From NCBI RefSeq assembly GCF_000429045.1, contig NZ_AUBC01000015.1, positions 62,001-126,000 of the forward strand: 64,000 nt of DNA. The letters are read 5' to 3'. The stretch is from Salinarimonas rosea DSM 21201. GTDB lineage: Bacteria > Pseudomonadota > Alphaproteobacteria > Rhizobiales > Beijerinckiaceae. The notes under the pieces were generated by a model that did no database searches, was not told the origin of the DNA, and saw only the letters and a list, made by a program, of their open reading frames with translations. Below, one piece after another: positions 43,763-53,725 of the stretch. Both the position numbers and the translations under genes were made by a program. Numbering within the stretch: the first letter of the stretch is position 1; each line of letters starts with the position of its first letter.

Positions 43763-44422
43763 TCAGGCGCCGTCGCGGCGGTGCAGGTTGTCCTCGACGA
43801 AGCGGGCGATCACGCGCGCGAGCCGGCCGCCCCCGCGTCCGCGAAGATAGCCGTACCCGGCGAGCGCGCCGACGAGACCGCCGACGCAATCGACGATCAG
43901 GTCCCACATCGTGTCCCGCAGGCCGGACTTCTGCATGTTCAGCCCGAAGACCTGGTCCATCGTGTACTCGAAGATCTCCCACAGCGCGCCGATCGCCACC
44001 GCGAAGGTGAAGGCGAGGAGCCCCCCGAGGAAGGGCGGTGCCCGCAGGCGATCGCCGCGCACGATCAGGAGCACGAGCACGGTGCCGATCATGCCGAAGC
44101 CGACCGCCGAGCCGCTGTGCATCAGCACGTCCCACCACCAGAACCGCTCGTAGAAGTCGCCGACCTCGCCGAGAAAGAGCGTGCCGACGATGAACACCGC
44201 GACGGCCCCGACGAAGCCCGCCGGAAGCCGAACGCCGGTCCAGTCCTGCGCCAGGATCGGCAGCAGCGTCAGCGCGAAGGTCGCGAGGGCCACGAAGGCG
44301 GTGGCCCAGTTGCCGACCCAGGCGGACCCGCCCGCCGCGATCCCGAGCAGGGCCCAGACCAGGTAGGTGACCCCGTGCTGGCGGCGCGCCCAGGACGGCT
44401 CGTCTCGCGGATCGTCGCTCAT
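43763..44422 (-). CDS. DUF2238 (YjdF-like) membrane protein
   Basis: 219 aa, about six membrane helices. Conserved WWWDVLMHSGSAVGFG, ALWEIFEYTMDQVFGLNMQ and DTMWDLIVDCVGG are the family signatures with conserved acidic residues inside helices. Molecular role unknown in the family. The ATG is preferred over an upstream in-frame GTG (44431). Confidence 0.8.
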   Translation of the reverse strand: MSDDPRDEPSWARRQHGVTYLVWALLGIAAGGSAWVGNWATAFVALATFALTLLPILAQDWTGVRLPAGFVGAVAVFIVGTLFLGEVGDFYERFWWWDVLMHSGSAVGFGMIGTVLVLLIVRGDRLRAPPFLGGLLAFTFAVAIGALWEIFEYTMDQVFGLNMQKSGLRDTMWDLIVDCVGGLVGALAGYGYLRGRGGGRLARVIARFVEDNLHRRDGA

Positions 44423-44474
44423 GCGGAGCACTATACGCGAGGCGCTCGCGGGGTGAAGCCGGCCGTGGCGCTGC

Positions 44475-46034
44475 TCAGTCCGCCAGCGACTGCACGGTCC
44501 TCAGCGCGCCGTCGAGCGCGGTGCCCTCCTCGTCCATCAGCGCGGCCTGCTTCAGGCGTCGCAGCCAGTCGGCCCCATCCTCGCGGGCGACGAGGAGAGG
44601 CACCGCGGAGAGAACCCTGTCGAACTTGGCCTCGCCCCGGGCGTGCGTGCCGGAATAGCCCTTCACCAGCCGGCGGCAGCCGACCATCTCGACGGCGAGC
44701 GCGTAGTTCCGCGGCAGCACCTCCAGCGCCCGGCCGAGCCAGGCGTCGATATGCGCCGTCTCGCGGGAATGGCGCAGCGTCTTCAGGCGCATGCGCTTCA
44801 ATCCTGCCACGGCGTAGAGGGTGAGGTACCAGCGGATCGTCCCCGTGCGCACCCGTCGTCCGCGCGAGACGACGCGATCGAGGCGCCGCACCAGCCCCGG
44901 GCGCGCCTCGAGCCAGCGGCCCAGGCGTGCGGGCATCGTGCCGATCACCTCCTCCATGCGCGGATGCATGAACTCGGTCGTGTAGAGGATCTCCTCGCCC
45001 TTCACGCCGACCTCGCGCGACACCCGCTCGTGGCGGCTGGCGCGGGTCTTGAGATCCGCGACGCGGATCACGTCGTCGTAGGCCATGGCCACGGCGAGAT
45101 ACTTGGCGCAGGCCGTGCCGAAGGCGTGGCCCTGCGCCGCGCCGCCCGCGGCGCGATCGGCGGCGAGGAGGTCGCGCATCCGGTCGAGATAGGCGCCGCC
45201 ATAGGCGAGATCCTGGAAGTCCACCACCTTGCGCAGCCCCGCCGCGAGCAGCGGCTGCGCCTCGGCGGGGAAGTCCGCGCGCACCCGCGCCAGCAGCGCG
45301 TCGTAGCCGGCGTGGCCGACGTCGCCGAGCGGATCGGGCTTCGCCGGCGCCGGCGGCTCGGCATGGGCTTCGGCATGGGCCTCGGGGTGGCGCGCACGGT
45401 CGAAGGCGGCGGAGAACGCGGCGAGGCTCGCGCTCACGCCCTTGCCGCCGGCGCGGATCGCGCCCTCGAAGGCCTCGCGCGGGAAGGGCAGCACGTCGGC
45501 CCCCGCCAGCGAGCCGAACAGCGCCGCCGAGATCACGCTGCCGTGGCGCGCCGCGAGCGCGTCCAGGTCCGAGGCGATCACCCGCTTCGACGCCACGCGG
45601 GCCGCCCGGACGACCGCCTGCGGGTCGGCGGCGCCGTCGCCGGGCTTCTGCTTCTCGGCGACGGCGTAGGACCGGTGCGTCGAGGCGATCAGCGTCGTGC
45701 GGTCGGGGGTGACGAGACCGCGCAGGATCGAGCGCCCCGCCTCCATGAACTCCGCGGCGAGCACCACGTCGACGTCGCCGGGCGTGGGCATCAGCGCGAG
45801 GATCGGCACGGCGCCGTCCGGCGCCTCGACCATCTCGATGTAGTAGATCGTCGCGCCCGTGCGCTGGGCGACGCCGGGGACGGAGGTGGACTGGGCCGTC
45901 CAGCCCTGCGCCTCGGCCATGCCGACGATCCAGTCGGCCAGCACGCCGCCGCCCTGCCCGCCCATGGCGAGGATCGCGATCGTGATCGGCCGGTCCGTGG
46001 AGAGCGCTTGTGCGAACGTCTCGTGGCGGGTCAT
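44475..46034 (-). CDS. iorB: Indolepyruvate ferredoxin oxidoreductase, beta subunit (long form)
   Basis: 519 aa, much longer than the roughly 200-aa archaeal IorB. Residues 15-215 are the gamma-type POR domain (AILAMGGQGGGVLADWIVG, VPGVAQRTGATIYYIEM). The rest is a C-terminal domain (DUF6537-like, GLRKVVDFQDLAYGGAYLDRM, LKTLRHSRETAHIDAWLG). It should work with the adjacent IorA in oxidative decarboxylation of aryl pyruvates to aryl-CoA. It follows iorA by 11 bases. Confidence 0.88.
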   Translation of the reverse strand: MTRHETFAQALSTDRPITIAILAMGGQGGGVLADWIVGMAEAQGWTAQSTSVPGVAQRTGATIYYIEMVEAPDGAVPILALMPTPGDVDVVLAAEFMEAGRSILRGLVTPDRTTLIASTHRSYAVAEKQKPGDGAADPQAVVRAARVASKRVIASDLDALAARHGSVISAALFGSLAGADVLPFPREAFEGAIRAGGKGVSASLAAFSAAFDRARHPEAHAEAHAEPPAPAKPDPLGDVGHAGYDALLARVRADFPAEAQPLLAAGLRKVVDFQDLAYGGAYLDRMRDLLAADRAAGGAAQGHAFGTACAKYLAVAMAYDDVIRVADLKTRASRHERVSREVGVKGEEILYTTEFMHPRMEEVIGTMPARLGRWLEARPGLVRRLDRVVSRGRRVRTGTIRWYLTLYAVAGLKRMRLKTLRHSRETAHIDAWLGRALEVLPRNYALAVEMVGCRRLVKGYSGTHARGEAKFDRVLSAVPLLVAREDGADWLRRLKQAALMDEEGTALDGALRTVQSLAD

Positions 46035-46045
46035 CGCGCGCGTCC

Positions 46046-48199
46046 TCAGCCCGGGAAGGCGATGCGGCGCCGGTCGCGGCGCGCGGCGAGCCAGGAGATC
46101 ACGGCGCGGCGCACCCGCGCGAGGAGGCGGTCGCGCCCCGTCGGGTTCACGATCACGTCCGCCCGGTAGAAGGACGGGCAGAGCACGGCCGCCTCCGCCA
46201 CCTCGCCGCAATTGCCGCAGCCGACGCAGGACTGGTCGATCGACGCCACGGGATCGTCCCGCAGCGGGTCGTCGAGGTGCTTCATCGACAAAGACGGGCA
46301 GCCGGAGAGCCGGATGCAGGCGTGATCGCCGGTGCAGACGTCCTCGTCGACGCCGAAGCGTTCCCGCACCAGCCGCTTGCCCGCCTTCGCGGCCTCGGCG
46401 AGGAGCGGCTTCACCCGACGCTGCTTGTTGAGCATGCATTCGGAGGAGGCGACGATGACCTTCGGGCCCTTCTCCTCGGTCGTCAGCGCCTCACGGAGCG
46501 TATCGCGCATCTTGGCGACGTCGTAGGTCCGGTCGATCTGGCGCACCCATTTCACGCCAACGCCCTTCACCGCGTCGACGATCGAGTTGTTCGTCGCGCG
46601 CCGTTTGCTCTGCGCCCGCGAGGACATGATGTCCTGCCCGCCGGTGGCGGCGGAATAATAGTTGTCGACGATCATGATGACGCCGTCGTGCTTGTTGTAG
46701 GCGGCGTTGCCGACGGAGGAACTCAGGCCGTTGTGCCAGAAGCCGCCGTCTCCCATGATCGAGATCGGCCGCTTGTCCGCCTCGACGTTGAAGGCCGAGG
46801 CCGAGGCGGGCCCGAGCCCGTAGCCCATCGTCGTCGCGCCGATGTCGAAGGGCGGCAGGATCGAGAACAGGTGGCAGCCGATATCGGCGGCGACGTGGTG
46901 CTGGCCGAGCTCCTGCTCCACGAGCTTCATCGCAGCGAAGATCGGCCGCTCCGGGCAGCCGGTGCAGAATCCCGGCGGGCGCGGCGGCACCACCTCGGCC
47001 AGCGCCTTCACGGTCGGGTCGGAGAGCACCGGCTCCGGATCGGGGATCGGCGGCTCGTTGCCGAGCACAGGGCGATCGTGCGCGGCGAAGAAGGCCTCGA
47101 GCCCCTTCAGCAGCACCTGGGTCGTGTACTCCCCCGCCATCGGCAGCACGTCCTTGCCCGACAGCTTCGTCTGGATGTCGCGCTTGCGCAGGATGTGGGC
47201 GAGCGCCTGCTCGAGGAACTCGGGCTGGCCCTCCTCGACCATCAGGACCGCCGCCTTGCCGGCACAGAAGGCGGCGAGCTCGTCCTCCACCAGCGGGTAG
47301 GTGACGTTGAGGACGTGCACCGGCACCGTCGTCTCGCCGTAGAGGTCGGCGAGGCCCAGCAGCTGGAGCGCGCGCATGGTGTTGTTGAACATGCCGCCCT
47401 GGACGATGATCCCGGTCTCGCCCTCGGCCGGGCCGAAGTGCTCGTTGAGCTTGCGCTCCGCGACGAACCGGACGGCGGCGGGCCAGCGCTTCTCGATCTT
47501 CTCCTTCTCGTGCAGGTAGGAGGCGGGCGGCAGCACGATGCGGCCGACGTCCCGCTTGGGGTTCTCGAGCGCCTGGCGCAGCGTGAAGCTCGGCTTCCTG
47601 TTGTCCTTCGTCCTGAAGTGACCGTGGACGTGGCAGGTGCGGATGCGCACCTCGAGCATGACGGGCGTGTTCGACGCCTCGGAGAGCTCGAAGCCTTCCT
47701 CGACCATCTTCACGATGGTCTCGAGATTGGGGCGCGGGTCGAGCAGCCAGATCTGCGACTTCATCGCGAAGGCGTGCGAGCGCTCCTGCATGATGGAGGA
47801 GCCCTCGCCGTAATCCTCGCCGACGATGATCATCGCGCCGCCGGTCACGCCGCCGGAGGCGAGGTTCGCGAGCGCGTCGGAGGCGACGTTGGTGCCGACC
47901 GTCGACTTGAAGGTGACCGCGCCACGGATCGGGTACATCACGGACGCCGCCAGCGTCGCGGCCGCGGTGGCCTCGGAGGCGGAGCTCTCGAAATGCACGC
48001 CGAGTTCGTCGAGCACGTCCTCGGCGTCGGCGAGCACGTCCATGAGGTGCGAGATCGGGGCGCCCTGGTAGCCGCCGACATAGGAGACGCCCGCCTGCAG
48101 GAGCGCCTTGGTGATGGCGAGGATGCCCTCGCCGCGGAAGACGTCGCCGTCTCCGAGCTTCAGGTGCTCGACCTCGCGCGCGAACGAGCGTTCCGCCAT
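46046..48199 (-). CDS. iorA: Indolepyruvate ferredoxin oxidoreductase, alpha subunit
   Basis: 717 aa, GGGAGG RBS. The N-terminal pyrimidine domain has SYVGGYQGAPISHLMDVL. The thiamine-diphosphate domain has GDGGFWHNGLSSSVGNAAY and the IVDNYYSAATGGQ loop. FCTGCPERPIF is the typical CxxC-P linker. The C-terminal ferredoxin-like part has CVGCGNCGEVAEAAVLCPSF; the first Cys group (VCTGDHACIRLSGCP) is only partly conserved, as in other aerobic homologues. It is divergent from the ureohydrolase gene. Confidence 0.93.
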   Translation of the reverse strand: MAERSFAREVEHLKLGDGDVFRGEGILAITKALLQAGVSYVGGYQGAPISHLMDVLADAEDVLDELGVHFESSASEATAAATLAASVMYPIRGAVTFKSTVGTNVASDALANLASGGVTGGAMIIVGEDYGEGSSIMQERSHAFAMKSQIWLLDPRPNLETIVKMVEEGFELSEASNTPVMLEVRIRTCHVHGHFRTKDNRKPSFTLRQALENPKRDVGRIVLPPASYLHEKEKIEKRWPAAVRFVAERKLNEHFGPAEGETGIIVQGGMFNNTMRALQLLGLADLYGETTVPVHVLNVTYPLVEDELAAFCAGKAAVLMVEEGQPEFLEQALAHILRKRDIQTKLSGKDVLPMAGEYTTQVLLKGLEAFFAAHDRPVLGNEPPIPDPEPVLSDPTVKALAEVVPPRPPGFCTGCPERPIFAAMKLVEQELGQHHVAADIGCHLFSILPPFDIGATTMGYGLGPASASAFNVEADKRPISIMGDGGFWHNGLSSSVGNAAYNKHDGVIMIVDNYYSAATGGQDIMSSRAQSKRRATNNSIVDAVKGVGVKWVRQIDRTYDVAKMRDTLREALTTEEKGPKVIVASSECMLNKQRRVKPLLAEAAKAGKRLVRERFGVDEDVCTGDHACIRLSGCPSLSMKHLDDPLRDDPVASIDQSCVGCGNCGEVAEAAVLCPSFYRADVIVNPTGRDRLLARVRRAVISWLAARRDRRRIAFPG

Positions 48200-48352
48200 C
48201 GCCTCCCTCCCGCCGGAGCGCGTACCCCCGGCTGGGTGCGCCGACATAGTCGTATTGTGGCCCCGCCCGCTTGTCACGGTCGGCCTTCCCAGCGGTCGTG
48301 CACGGTGCTTTGATCGCCGGCGCATCGAGACCGACCGAAGGCGAGAACCGGA

Positions 48353-49396
48353 ATGGACGAGGACAAGCTCGCGCGCCTGCGCGCCCGCTACGGCGAGGCC
48401 AAGGGCGGGGACATCCACGATCCCGCCTTCAAGGCGGTGGCGGACACGCAGTTTCGCGACGGCGAGCGCCGGCGCTGGCCCTTCGCCGATGTCGCGACCT
48501 TTCTCGGCGCACCCTGGCGCCCGAACGCGCTCGAGGACGGCTTCTCCGATCTGGACGTGGCGATCTTCGGCGTGCCGATGGACCTCGGCGTCACGAACCG
48601 CACGGGCACGCGCTTCGGCCCGCGGGCGGTGCGCGGCATCGAGCGGATCGGCCCCTACGAGCACGTCCTGAAGGCGCTGCCGACCTACGAGCTGCGGGTC
48701 GCCGACGTCGGCGACGTGCCGATGGAGAGCCGCTTCTCGCTCGCGCGCTGCCACGTCGACATCGAGGCCTATGCCCGGCGCATCGTCGAGGCGGGCGTGC
48801 GCACGCTGGCGGTGGGCGGCGACCATTCGATCTCGCTGCCGATCCTGAAGGCGGGCGGCGCGAGCCGTCCGGTGGGCATGATCCACATCGACGCCCACGC
48901 CGACACGTCCGGCCCCTACGAGGACACCAAGTTCCACCACGGCGGCCCCTTCCGCCAGGCGGTGCTCGACGGCGTGCTCGATCCCGAGCGTACGATCCAG
49001 ATCGGCATCCGCGGCTCGGCGGACTGGCTCTGGGAGTTCTCGACGGAGAGCGGCATGACGGTGATCCACGCCGAGGAGGTCGATACGCTCGGCATCCCGG
49101 CCATCGTGGAGAAGGCGCGCGCCGTCGTCGGCGAGGGGCCGACCTATCTCTCCTTCGACATCGATTCGATCGACCCGGCCTTCGCGCCGGGCACGGGGAC
49201 GCCCGAGGTCGGCGGGCTCACGCCGCGGGAGGTGCTCGCGCTGATGCGGGGTTGCGCCGGGCTCGACATCGTCGGCGGCGACGTGGTCGAGGTCGCTCCG
49301 CAATACGACGCCACCACGAACACCGCCCACGTCGCCGGGCAGATGCTGCTGGAGATTCTGTCGCTGATGAGCAGGGCGCCGTCTGAGCGCGATTGA
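48353..49396 (+). CDS. Ureohydrolase (agmatinase/arginase family)
   Basis: 347 aa. Dinuclear Mn ligands are in VGGDHS, IDAHADTSG and SFDIDSIDPAFAPGTGTPE, all intact. The family includes agmatinase, guanidinobutyrase and formiminoglutamase; the long N-terminus (residues 1-65) fits guanidino-acid hydrolases more than SpeB. Downstream genes on the same strand encode an amino-acid-type ABC importer, so the operon probably imports a guanidino compound and releases urea. The exact substrate is open. Confidence 0.88.
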   Translation: MDEDKLARLRARYGEAKGGDIHDPAFKAVADTQFRDGERRRWPFADVATFLGAPWRPNALEDGFSDLDVAIFGVPMDLGVTNRTGTRFGPRAVRGIERIGPYEHVLKALPTYELRVADVGDVPMESRFSLARCHVDIEAYARRIVEAGVRTLAVGGDHSISLPILKAGGASRPVGMIHIDAHADTSGPYEDTKFHHGGPFRQAVLDGVLDPERTIQIGIRGSADWLWEFSTESGMTVIHAEEVDTLGIPAIVEKARAVVGEGPTYLSFDIDSIDPAFAPGTGTPEVGGLTPREVLALMRGCAGLDIVGGDVVEVAPQYDATTNTAHVAGQMLLEILSLMSRAPSERD

Positions 49397-49499
49397 CCGC
49401 GGGCGCCCGAACGGCTTGAGTTGCGCCATCCGCGGGCCGAGGGGGCCCGCCCCGCCCCGTTCGGGGCCGGAAAACCAAGAGATACGAGGGAAGAACGAC

Positions 49500-50345
49500 A
49501 TGCGCTTTCTCAAGACGCTCGGCCTCGCGGTCGCCGCCTCCGCCTTCGCGCTCGGCGCTGCGACGGCGCAGGAGAAGGTCACGATCGCAACCGAGGGCGC
49601 CTACGCCCCGTGGAACTTCTCCAATCCCGACGGCACGCTCGACGGCTTCGAGATCGAGCTCGCCCGCGACCTGTGCGAGCGCATGGGCGTCGATTGCGAG
49701 ATCATCGCGCAGGACTGGAACGGCATCATCCCCGGCCTGACCGCCGGCCGCTACGACGCCATCATGGCCGGCATGTCGATCACGGAGGAGCGCGAGGAGG
49801 TGATCTCCTTCTCGAGCCCCTACACGCTCTCGCCCAACGGCTTCCTCGTGCCCAACGGCTCGGACCTCGCCGAGATGCCGGGAACCGGCGAGCGCTTCAA
49901 TCTCGACACCAACACCGAGGCCGCCATGGCGGCGCTCGAGGAGGTGAAGCCGCTGCTCGAGGGCAAGACGATCGGCGTCCAGGGCTCGACCACGCACGCC
50001 AACTTCGCCCGCGAGTACCTCGCCGACATCGCCGAGATCCGCGAGTACGGCACCACCGAGCAGCACGACCTCGACCTGCAGGCCGGCCGCATCGACGCGG
50101 TGCTCGCCGACGCGCCGACCCTCCAGGCGACGATGCAGAAGCCGGAATTCCAGGGCGAGTTCTCGATCGTCGGGCCGGGCTACGTGGGCGGCATCCTCGG
50201 CCGGGGCGTGGGCGTCGGCATCCGCCAGGAGGACGAGGCGCTGCGCAACCGCTTCGACGAGGCGATCGCCGCTGCGGCCGCCGACGGCACGATCAAGGAG
50301 CTCTCCGAGAAGTGGTTCGGCACGGACCTGACGCCCGCGATGTGA
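49500..50345 (+). CDS. Amino-acid/guanidino ABC transporter substrate-binding protein 1
   Basis: 281 aa, Sec signal peptide (1-23, ending GAATAQ). SBP_bac_3 fold: EGAYAPWNFSNPDGTLDGFE, AIMAGMSITEEREEV (with the carboxylate-binding Arg) and IDAVLADAPTL with D204 aligned to the amino-group-binding Asp of LAO-type proteins. So it keeps the classical amino-acid site. Close paralogue of the next gene. A strong hairpin follows its stop. Confidence 0.92.
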   Translation: MRFLKTLGLAVAASAFALGAATAQEKVTIATEGAYAPWNFSNPDGTLDGFEIELARDLCERMGVDCEIIAQDWNGIIPGLTAGRYDAIMAGMSITEEREEVISFSSPYTLSPNGFLVPNGSDLAEMPGTGERFNLDTNTEAAMAALEEVKPLLEGKTIGVQGSTTHANFAREYLADIAEIREYGTTEQHDLDLQAGRIDAVLADAPTLQATMQKPEFQGEFSIVGPGYVGGILGRGVGVGIRQEDEALRNRFDEAIAAAAADGTIKELSEKWFGTDLTPAM

Positions 50346-50363
50346 GCCGTTGGGGCTTCGGTA

Positions 50364-50396
50364 CGAGGTGGCGGAACCCCTGGTTCCGCCACCTCG
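50364..50396 (+). terminator. Strong terminator-like hairpin between the binding-protein genes
   Basis: A perfect 15-bp stem (50364-50378 with 50382-50396, loop CCT) starts about 19 bases after the first gene's stop. A T-run follows (TTTTTT near 50411). Partial termination or mRNA stabilisation would raise the first binding protein relative to the rest of the operon, a common design in ABC importers. Confidence 0.75.
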
Positions 50397-50559
50397 AGTT
50401 TCTAAAGCCCGTTTTTTCGGCGGTTCGTCGCCTCCCTAGCAAAAAAGTAGTGCTTGCCAGCCCGCGGCCGCTGCCTGTTAGGTAGGCAGCAACGGACGCC
50501 CGGAGCGCCCGGGACAGGAGATCCGCGGGAAGCGGATCCCTCCAGAGGGGAACGAAAGC

Positions 50560-51417
50560 ATGTCGAAGTCGAAGGCCTTCGGGCCGGGGCTCGCGGGCGC
50601 CGTCGTGGCGCTCGCGCTCGCGACGCAGCCGGTCGCGGCGCAGGGCTGGGAGACCGTCCGCATCGCGACGGAAGGCGCCTATGCGCCGTGGAACTTCTCC
50701 AACGCCGACGGCTCGCTCGCCGGCTTCGAGATCGATCTCGCCAACGACCTGTGCGCGCGCATGGAGGTCACCTGCGAGATCGTGGTCCAGGACTGGGCGG
50801 GCATCATCCCCGCGCTCCAGGCCGGCAAGTACGACGCCATCATGGCGGGCATGAACATCACCGACCAGCGGATGGAGGTGATCGACTTCTCGATCCCCTA
50901 CGCCGGCGGCCCGCACGGGCTCGCGGTGATGGCCGACAGCCCGCTCGCGGACCTGCCGGGCGAGGGTCGCCTCTCCCTCGACAGCGATCCCGACGCGGTC
51001 GCGGCGCTGATCGCCGAGTGGACGCCGATGCTGGAAGGCAAGGTGATCGGCGTGCAGGGCTCGACCACGAACGCGAACTTCCTCACGGAATACCTCGGCG
51101 ACATCGTCGAGATCCGCGAGTACGGCACCACCGAGCAGCACGACCTCGACCTCTCCGCCGGGCGGCTCGACGGCATCTTCGCGGCGCATTCCGCCTTCAA
51201 CGCCACGATGCAGAAGCCCGAGTTCGCGGACATGAAGATCGTCGGGCCGGGCCTGTCGGGCGGCGTGCTCGGCCGCGGGGTGGCGGTGGGCCTGCGCCAG
51301 GAGAACGACGACCTGCGCGACATGTTCACCAAGGCGATCGAGGACGCCAAGGCCGACGGCACCATCAAGGAGCTGTCGGAGAAGTGGTTCGGCCTCGACA
51401 TGACCCCGGCGGGCTGA
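50560..51417 (+). CDS. ABC transporter substrate-binding protein 2
   Basis: 285 aa, signal peptide 1-27 (ATQPVAAQ). Clearly a duplicate of the preceding protein (EGAYAPWNFSNADGSLAGFE, QGSTTNANFLTEYL, EYGTTEQHDLDL). It keeps the Arg in MNITDQRMEV but has Ala at about 209 (GIFAAHSAF) where the first has Asp204, so the alpha-amino contact is lost. It may bind a ligand without a free amino-acid head group. A 7-bp hairpin sits in its leader (50470-50490). Confidence 0.9.
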   Translation: MSKSKAFGPGLAGAVVALALATQPVAAQGWETVRIATEGAYAPWNFSNADGSLAGFEIDLANDLCARMEVTCEIVVQDWAGIIPALQAGKYDAIMAGMNITDQRMEVIDFSIPYAGGPHGLAVMADSPLADLPGEGRLSLDSDPDAVAALIAEWTPMLEGKVIGVQGSTTNANFLTEYLGDIVEIREYGTTEQHDLDLSAGRLDGIFAAHSAFNATMQKPEFADMKIVGPGLSGGVLGRGVAVGLRQENDDLRDMFTKAIEDAKADGTIKELSEKWFGLDMTPAG

Positions 51418-51472
51418 CGCCGCCCAACGGACGTCCCGGCACCGCGCCGGCGCCGGGACGCTGCGGGACCAC

Positions 51473-52195
51473 ATGACACCACTCGGTTTCTTCGAGATCG
51501 TCGGGTTCGGTGAGCGCGGCTGGGGGCCCGCGCTCCTCTTGGCGACCGGCGTCACGCTGGCGGTCGCGGTGTGCGGCTTCCTCGTCGGCTCGGTGCTGGG
51601 CGCGCTCGCCGCGGCCGCGAAGCTGTCCGGGCTGCGGCTCGCCGCCGCGATCGGGGACTTCTACACCACCGTCCTGCGCGGCATCCCGGACCTGCTCGTC
51701 ATCTACCTGTTCTATTTCGGCGGATCGCTGGCACTGACCAATATCGGCCGGATGCTCGGCTACGACGGCTTCCTGGGCCTGCCCGTCTTCGTCACCGGCG
51801 CGCTCGCGATCGGCGTCGTCAACGGCGCCTACCAGGCGGAGGTCTTCCGCGGCGCCTATCTCTCTCTGTCGAAGGGCGAGCTCGAGGCGGCGCGCTCGGT
51901 CGGCATGAGCCGCTTCCTGATGTTCCGGCGCATCGTCGTGCCCCAGGTCATGCGCTACGCCATCCCCGGTCTCGGCAACGTCTGGCAGCTGGCCCTGAAG
52001 GAGTCGGCGCTGATCTCGGTGATCGGCCTCGTCGAGCTGCTGCGCCAGGCGCAGATCGGCGCGGGCTCCACCCGCCAGCCGTTCTACTTCTTCCTGGCGG
52101 CGGCGATCCTGTATCTCGCCCTCACCACGATCTCGACCATCGCCTTCCAGAAGGCGGAGAACCGCGCCATGCGCGGCGTGCGGAGGGCGGGCTGA
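51473..52195 (+). CDS. ABC transporter permease (HisQ-type)
   Basis: 240 aa, five to six membrane helices. The EAA loop GELEAARSVGMSRFLMFRRIVVPQ is the ATPase-docking site; FYTTVLRGIPDLLVIYLFYFG is typical of HisQ/OccQ permeases. Pairs with the next gene, whose start shares one base with its stop. Confidence 0.93.
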   Translation: MTPLGFFEIVGFGERGWGPALLLATGVTLAVAVCGFLVGSVLGALAAAAKLSGLRLAAAIGDFYTTVLRGIPDLLVIYLFYFGGSLALTNIGRMLGYDGFLGLPVFVTGALAIGVVNGAYQAEVFRGAYLSLSKGELEAARSVGMSRFLMFRRIVVPQVMRYAIPGLGNVWQLALKESALISVIGLVELLRQAQIGAGSTRQPFYFFLAAAILYLALTTISTIAFQKAENRAMRGVRRAG

Positions 52196-52935
52196 TGGAT
52201 CTCGCCTTCATGGGCCGCACCTTCCTGACGCTGATCGAGGGCGTGCCGCTGCTGCTCGAGCTCGCCGGCCTGTCGCTCTCGATCGGCGCCGTGTTCGCGC
52301 TGCTGCTCGCCACGATGCGGCTGTCCGGCGTCGGCGTGCTCGACTGGACGGCGCAGTCCTACATCTTCGTCTTCCGCGGCACGCCGCTCCTCGTGCAGAT
52401 CTTCCTGATCTACTACGGCCTCGGGCAGTTCCGCCCGGCGCTGCAGGAGGTCGGGCTGTGGTGGTTCTTCCGCGAGCCGTTCTACTGCGCCGTCTTCGCG
52501 CTCACCCTCAACACCGCCGCCTATGCCGCCGAGATCTTCCGCGGCGGCCTCCTCTCGGTGCCGCACGGCCAGATCGAGGCGGCGAAGGCCTGCGGCATGT
52601 CGCGCCTCCAGCGCTTCCGGCGCATCACCCTGCCCATCGCCGTCCGCCAGGCGCTGCCGGCCTACGGCAACGAGATCATCCTGATGGTCAAGGCGACCTC
52701 GCTCGCCTCGGTCATCACGCTGATGGAGGTCACCGGCCTCGCCCACAGGCTGATCGCGCAGAGCTTCCGCGCGGTGGAGGTGTTCGTCGTCGCGGGTGCG
52801 ATCTATCTCTTCATCAACTTCGCCGTCACCCGCGCGATCCTCGTCATCGAGTGGCGCCTGTCGCCGCACCTGCGCCAGGCGCCGGAGGGCGAGGCGCCGA
52901 TGAAACCCGCCCCCGCCCACGCCCGCGGGGCATGA
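52195..52935 (+). CDS. ABC transporter permease (HisM-type)
   Basis: 246 aa. [20 protein letters not shown] and the EAA loop [20 protein letters not shown] identify a HisM/OccM permease. About five membrane helices and a short cytoplasmic tail ending APAHARGA. Translationally coupled to the HisQ-type gene. Confidence 0.93.
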   Translation: MDLAFMGRTFLTLIEGVPLLLELAGLSLSIGAVFALLLATMRLSGVGVLDWTAQSYIFVFRGTPLLVQIFLIYYGLGQFRPALQEVGLWWFFREPFYCAVFALTLNTAAYAAEIFRGGLLSVPHGQIEAAKACGMSRLQRFRRITLPIAVRQALPAYGNEIILMVKATSLASVITLMEVTGLAHRLIAQSFRAVEVFVVAGAIYLFINFAVTRAILVIEWRLSPHLRQAPEGEAPMKPAPAHARGA

Positions 52936-52960
52936 CCCGCCAGGAGGCGAAGAAGCCGCC

Positions 52961-53725
52961 ATGACAGACGTCGCCGTCAGCGTCCGAAACCTGCGCAAGA
53001 GCTTCGGCGCGCTCGAGGTCCTCAAGGGCGTCTCGCTCGAGGCGCGCGAGGGCGACGTGATCTCGATCCTCGGCGCATCGGGCTCCGGCAAGTCGACGAT
53101 GCTGCGCTGCATCAACATGCTCGAGATCCCCGACGACGGCGAGGTCACGATCGGCGGCGAGACCATCGGCCTCGAGCGCACCCGCCGCGGCATGCGGCCG
53201 GCGGACGGACGCCAGGTGGACCGCATCCGCTCCGAGGTCGCCATGGTGTTCCAGAGCTTCAATCTCTGGTCCCACATGACCATCCTCGAGAACGTCGTCG
53301 AGGCGCCGATCCACGTGCAGAAGCGCCCCAGGCAGGAGGCGCTCGACGAGGGCATGGCGCTGCTCGAGAAGGTCGGCATCGCCGACAAGGCGAAGCACTA
53401 CCCCTCCCATCTCTCCGGCGGCCAGCAGCAGCGCGCCGCGATCGCCCGGGCGCTCGCCATGCGCCCGCGGGTGATGCTGTTCGACGAGCCGACCTCCGCG
53501 CTCGACCCCGAGCTCGTCGGCGAGGTGCTGCGCGTCATGCGCTCCCTCGCCGAGGAGGGCCGCACCATGCTCGTCGTCACCCACGAGATGGGCTTCGCCC
53601 GCGACGTCTCGAACCGGGTGATGTACCTGCACCAGGGCGTCGTCGAGTGCGAGGGCGAGCCGCAGGCGATGTTCGCGAACCCCGAGAGCGAGCGCTTCCG
53701 GCAGTTCATCTCCTCGCATCGCTGA
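52961..53725 (+). CDS. Amino-acid-type ABC transporter ATPase (HisP-like)
   Basis: 254 aa. Walker [11 protein letters not shown]-loop [11 protein letters not shown], signature LSGGQQQR, Walker [15 protein letters not shown] and H-loop VVTHEMGF are all present. It energises the import of ligands delivered by the two binding proteins. It ends the operon; its last 20 bases overlap a convergent gene. Confidence 0.95.
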   Translation: MTDVAVSVRNLRKSFGALEVLKGVSLEAREGDVISILGASGSGKSTMLRCINMLEIPDDGEVTIGGETIGLERTRRGMRPADGRQVDRIRSEVAMVFQSFNLWSHMTILENVVEAPIHVQKRPRQEALDEGMALLEKVGIADKAKHYPSHLSGGQQQRAAIARALAMRPRVMLFDEPTSALDPELVGEVLRVMRSLAEEGRTMLVVTHEMGFARDVSNRVMYLHQGVVECEGEPQAMFANPESERFRQFISSHR

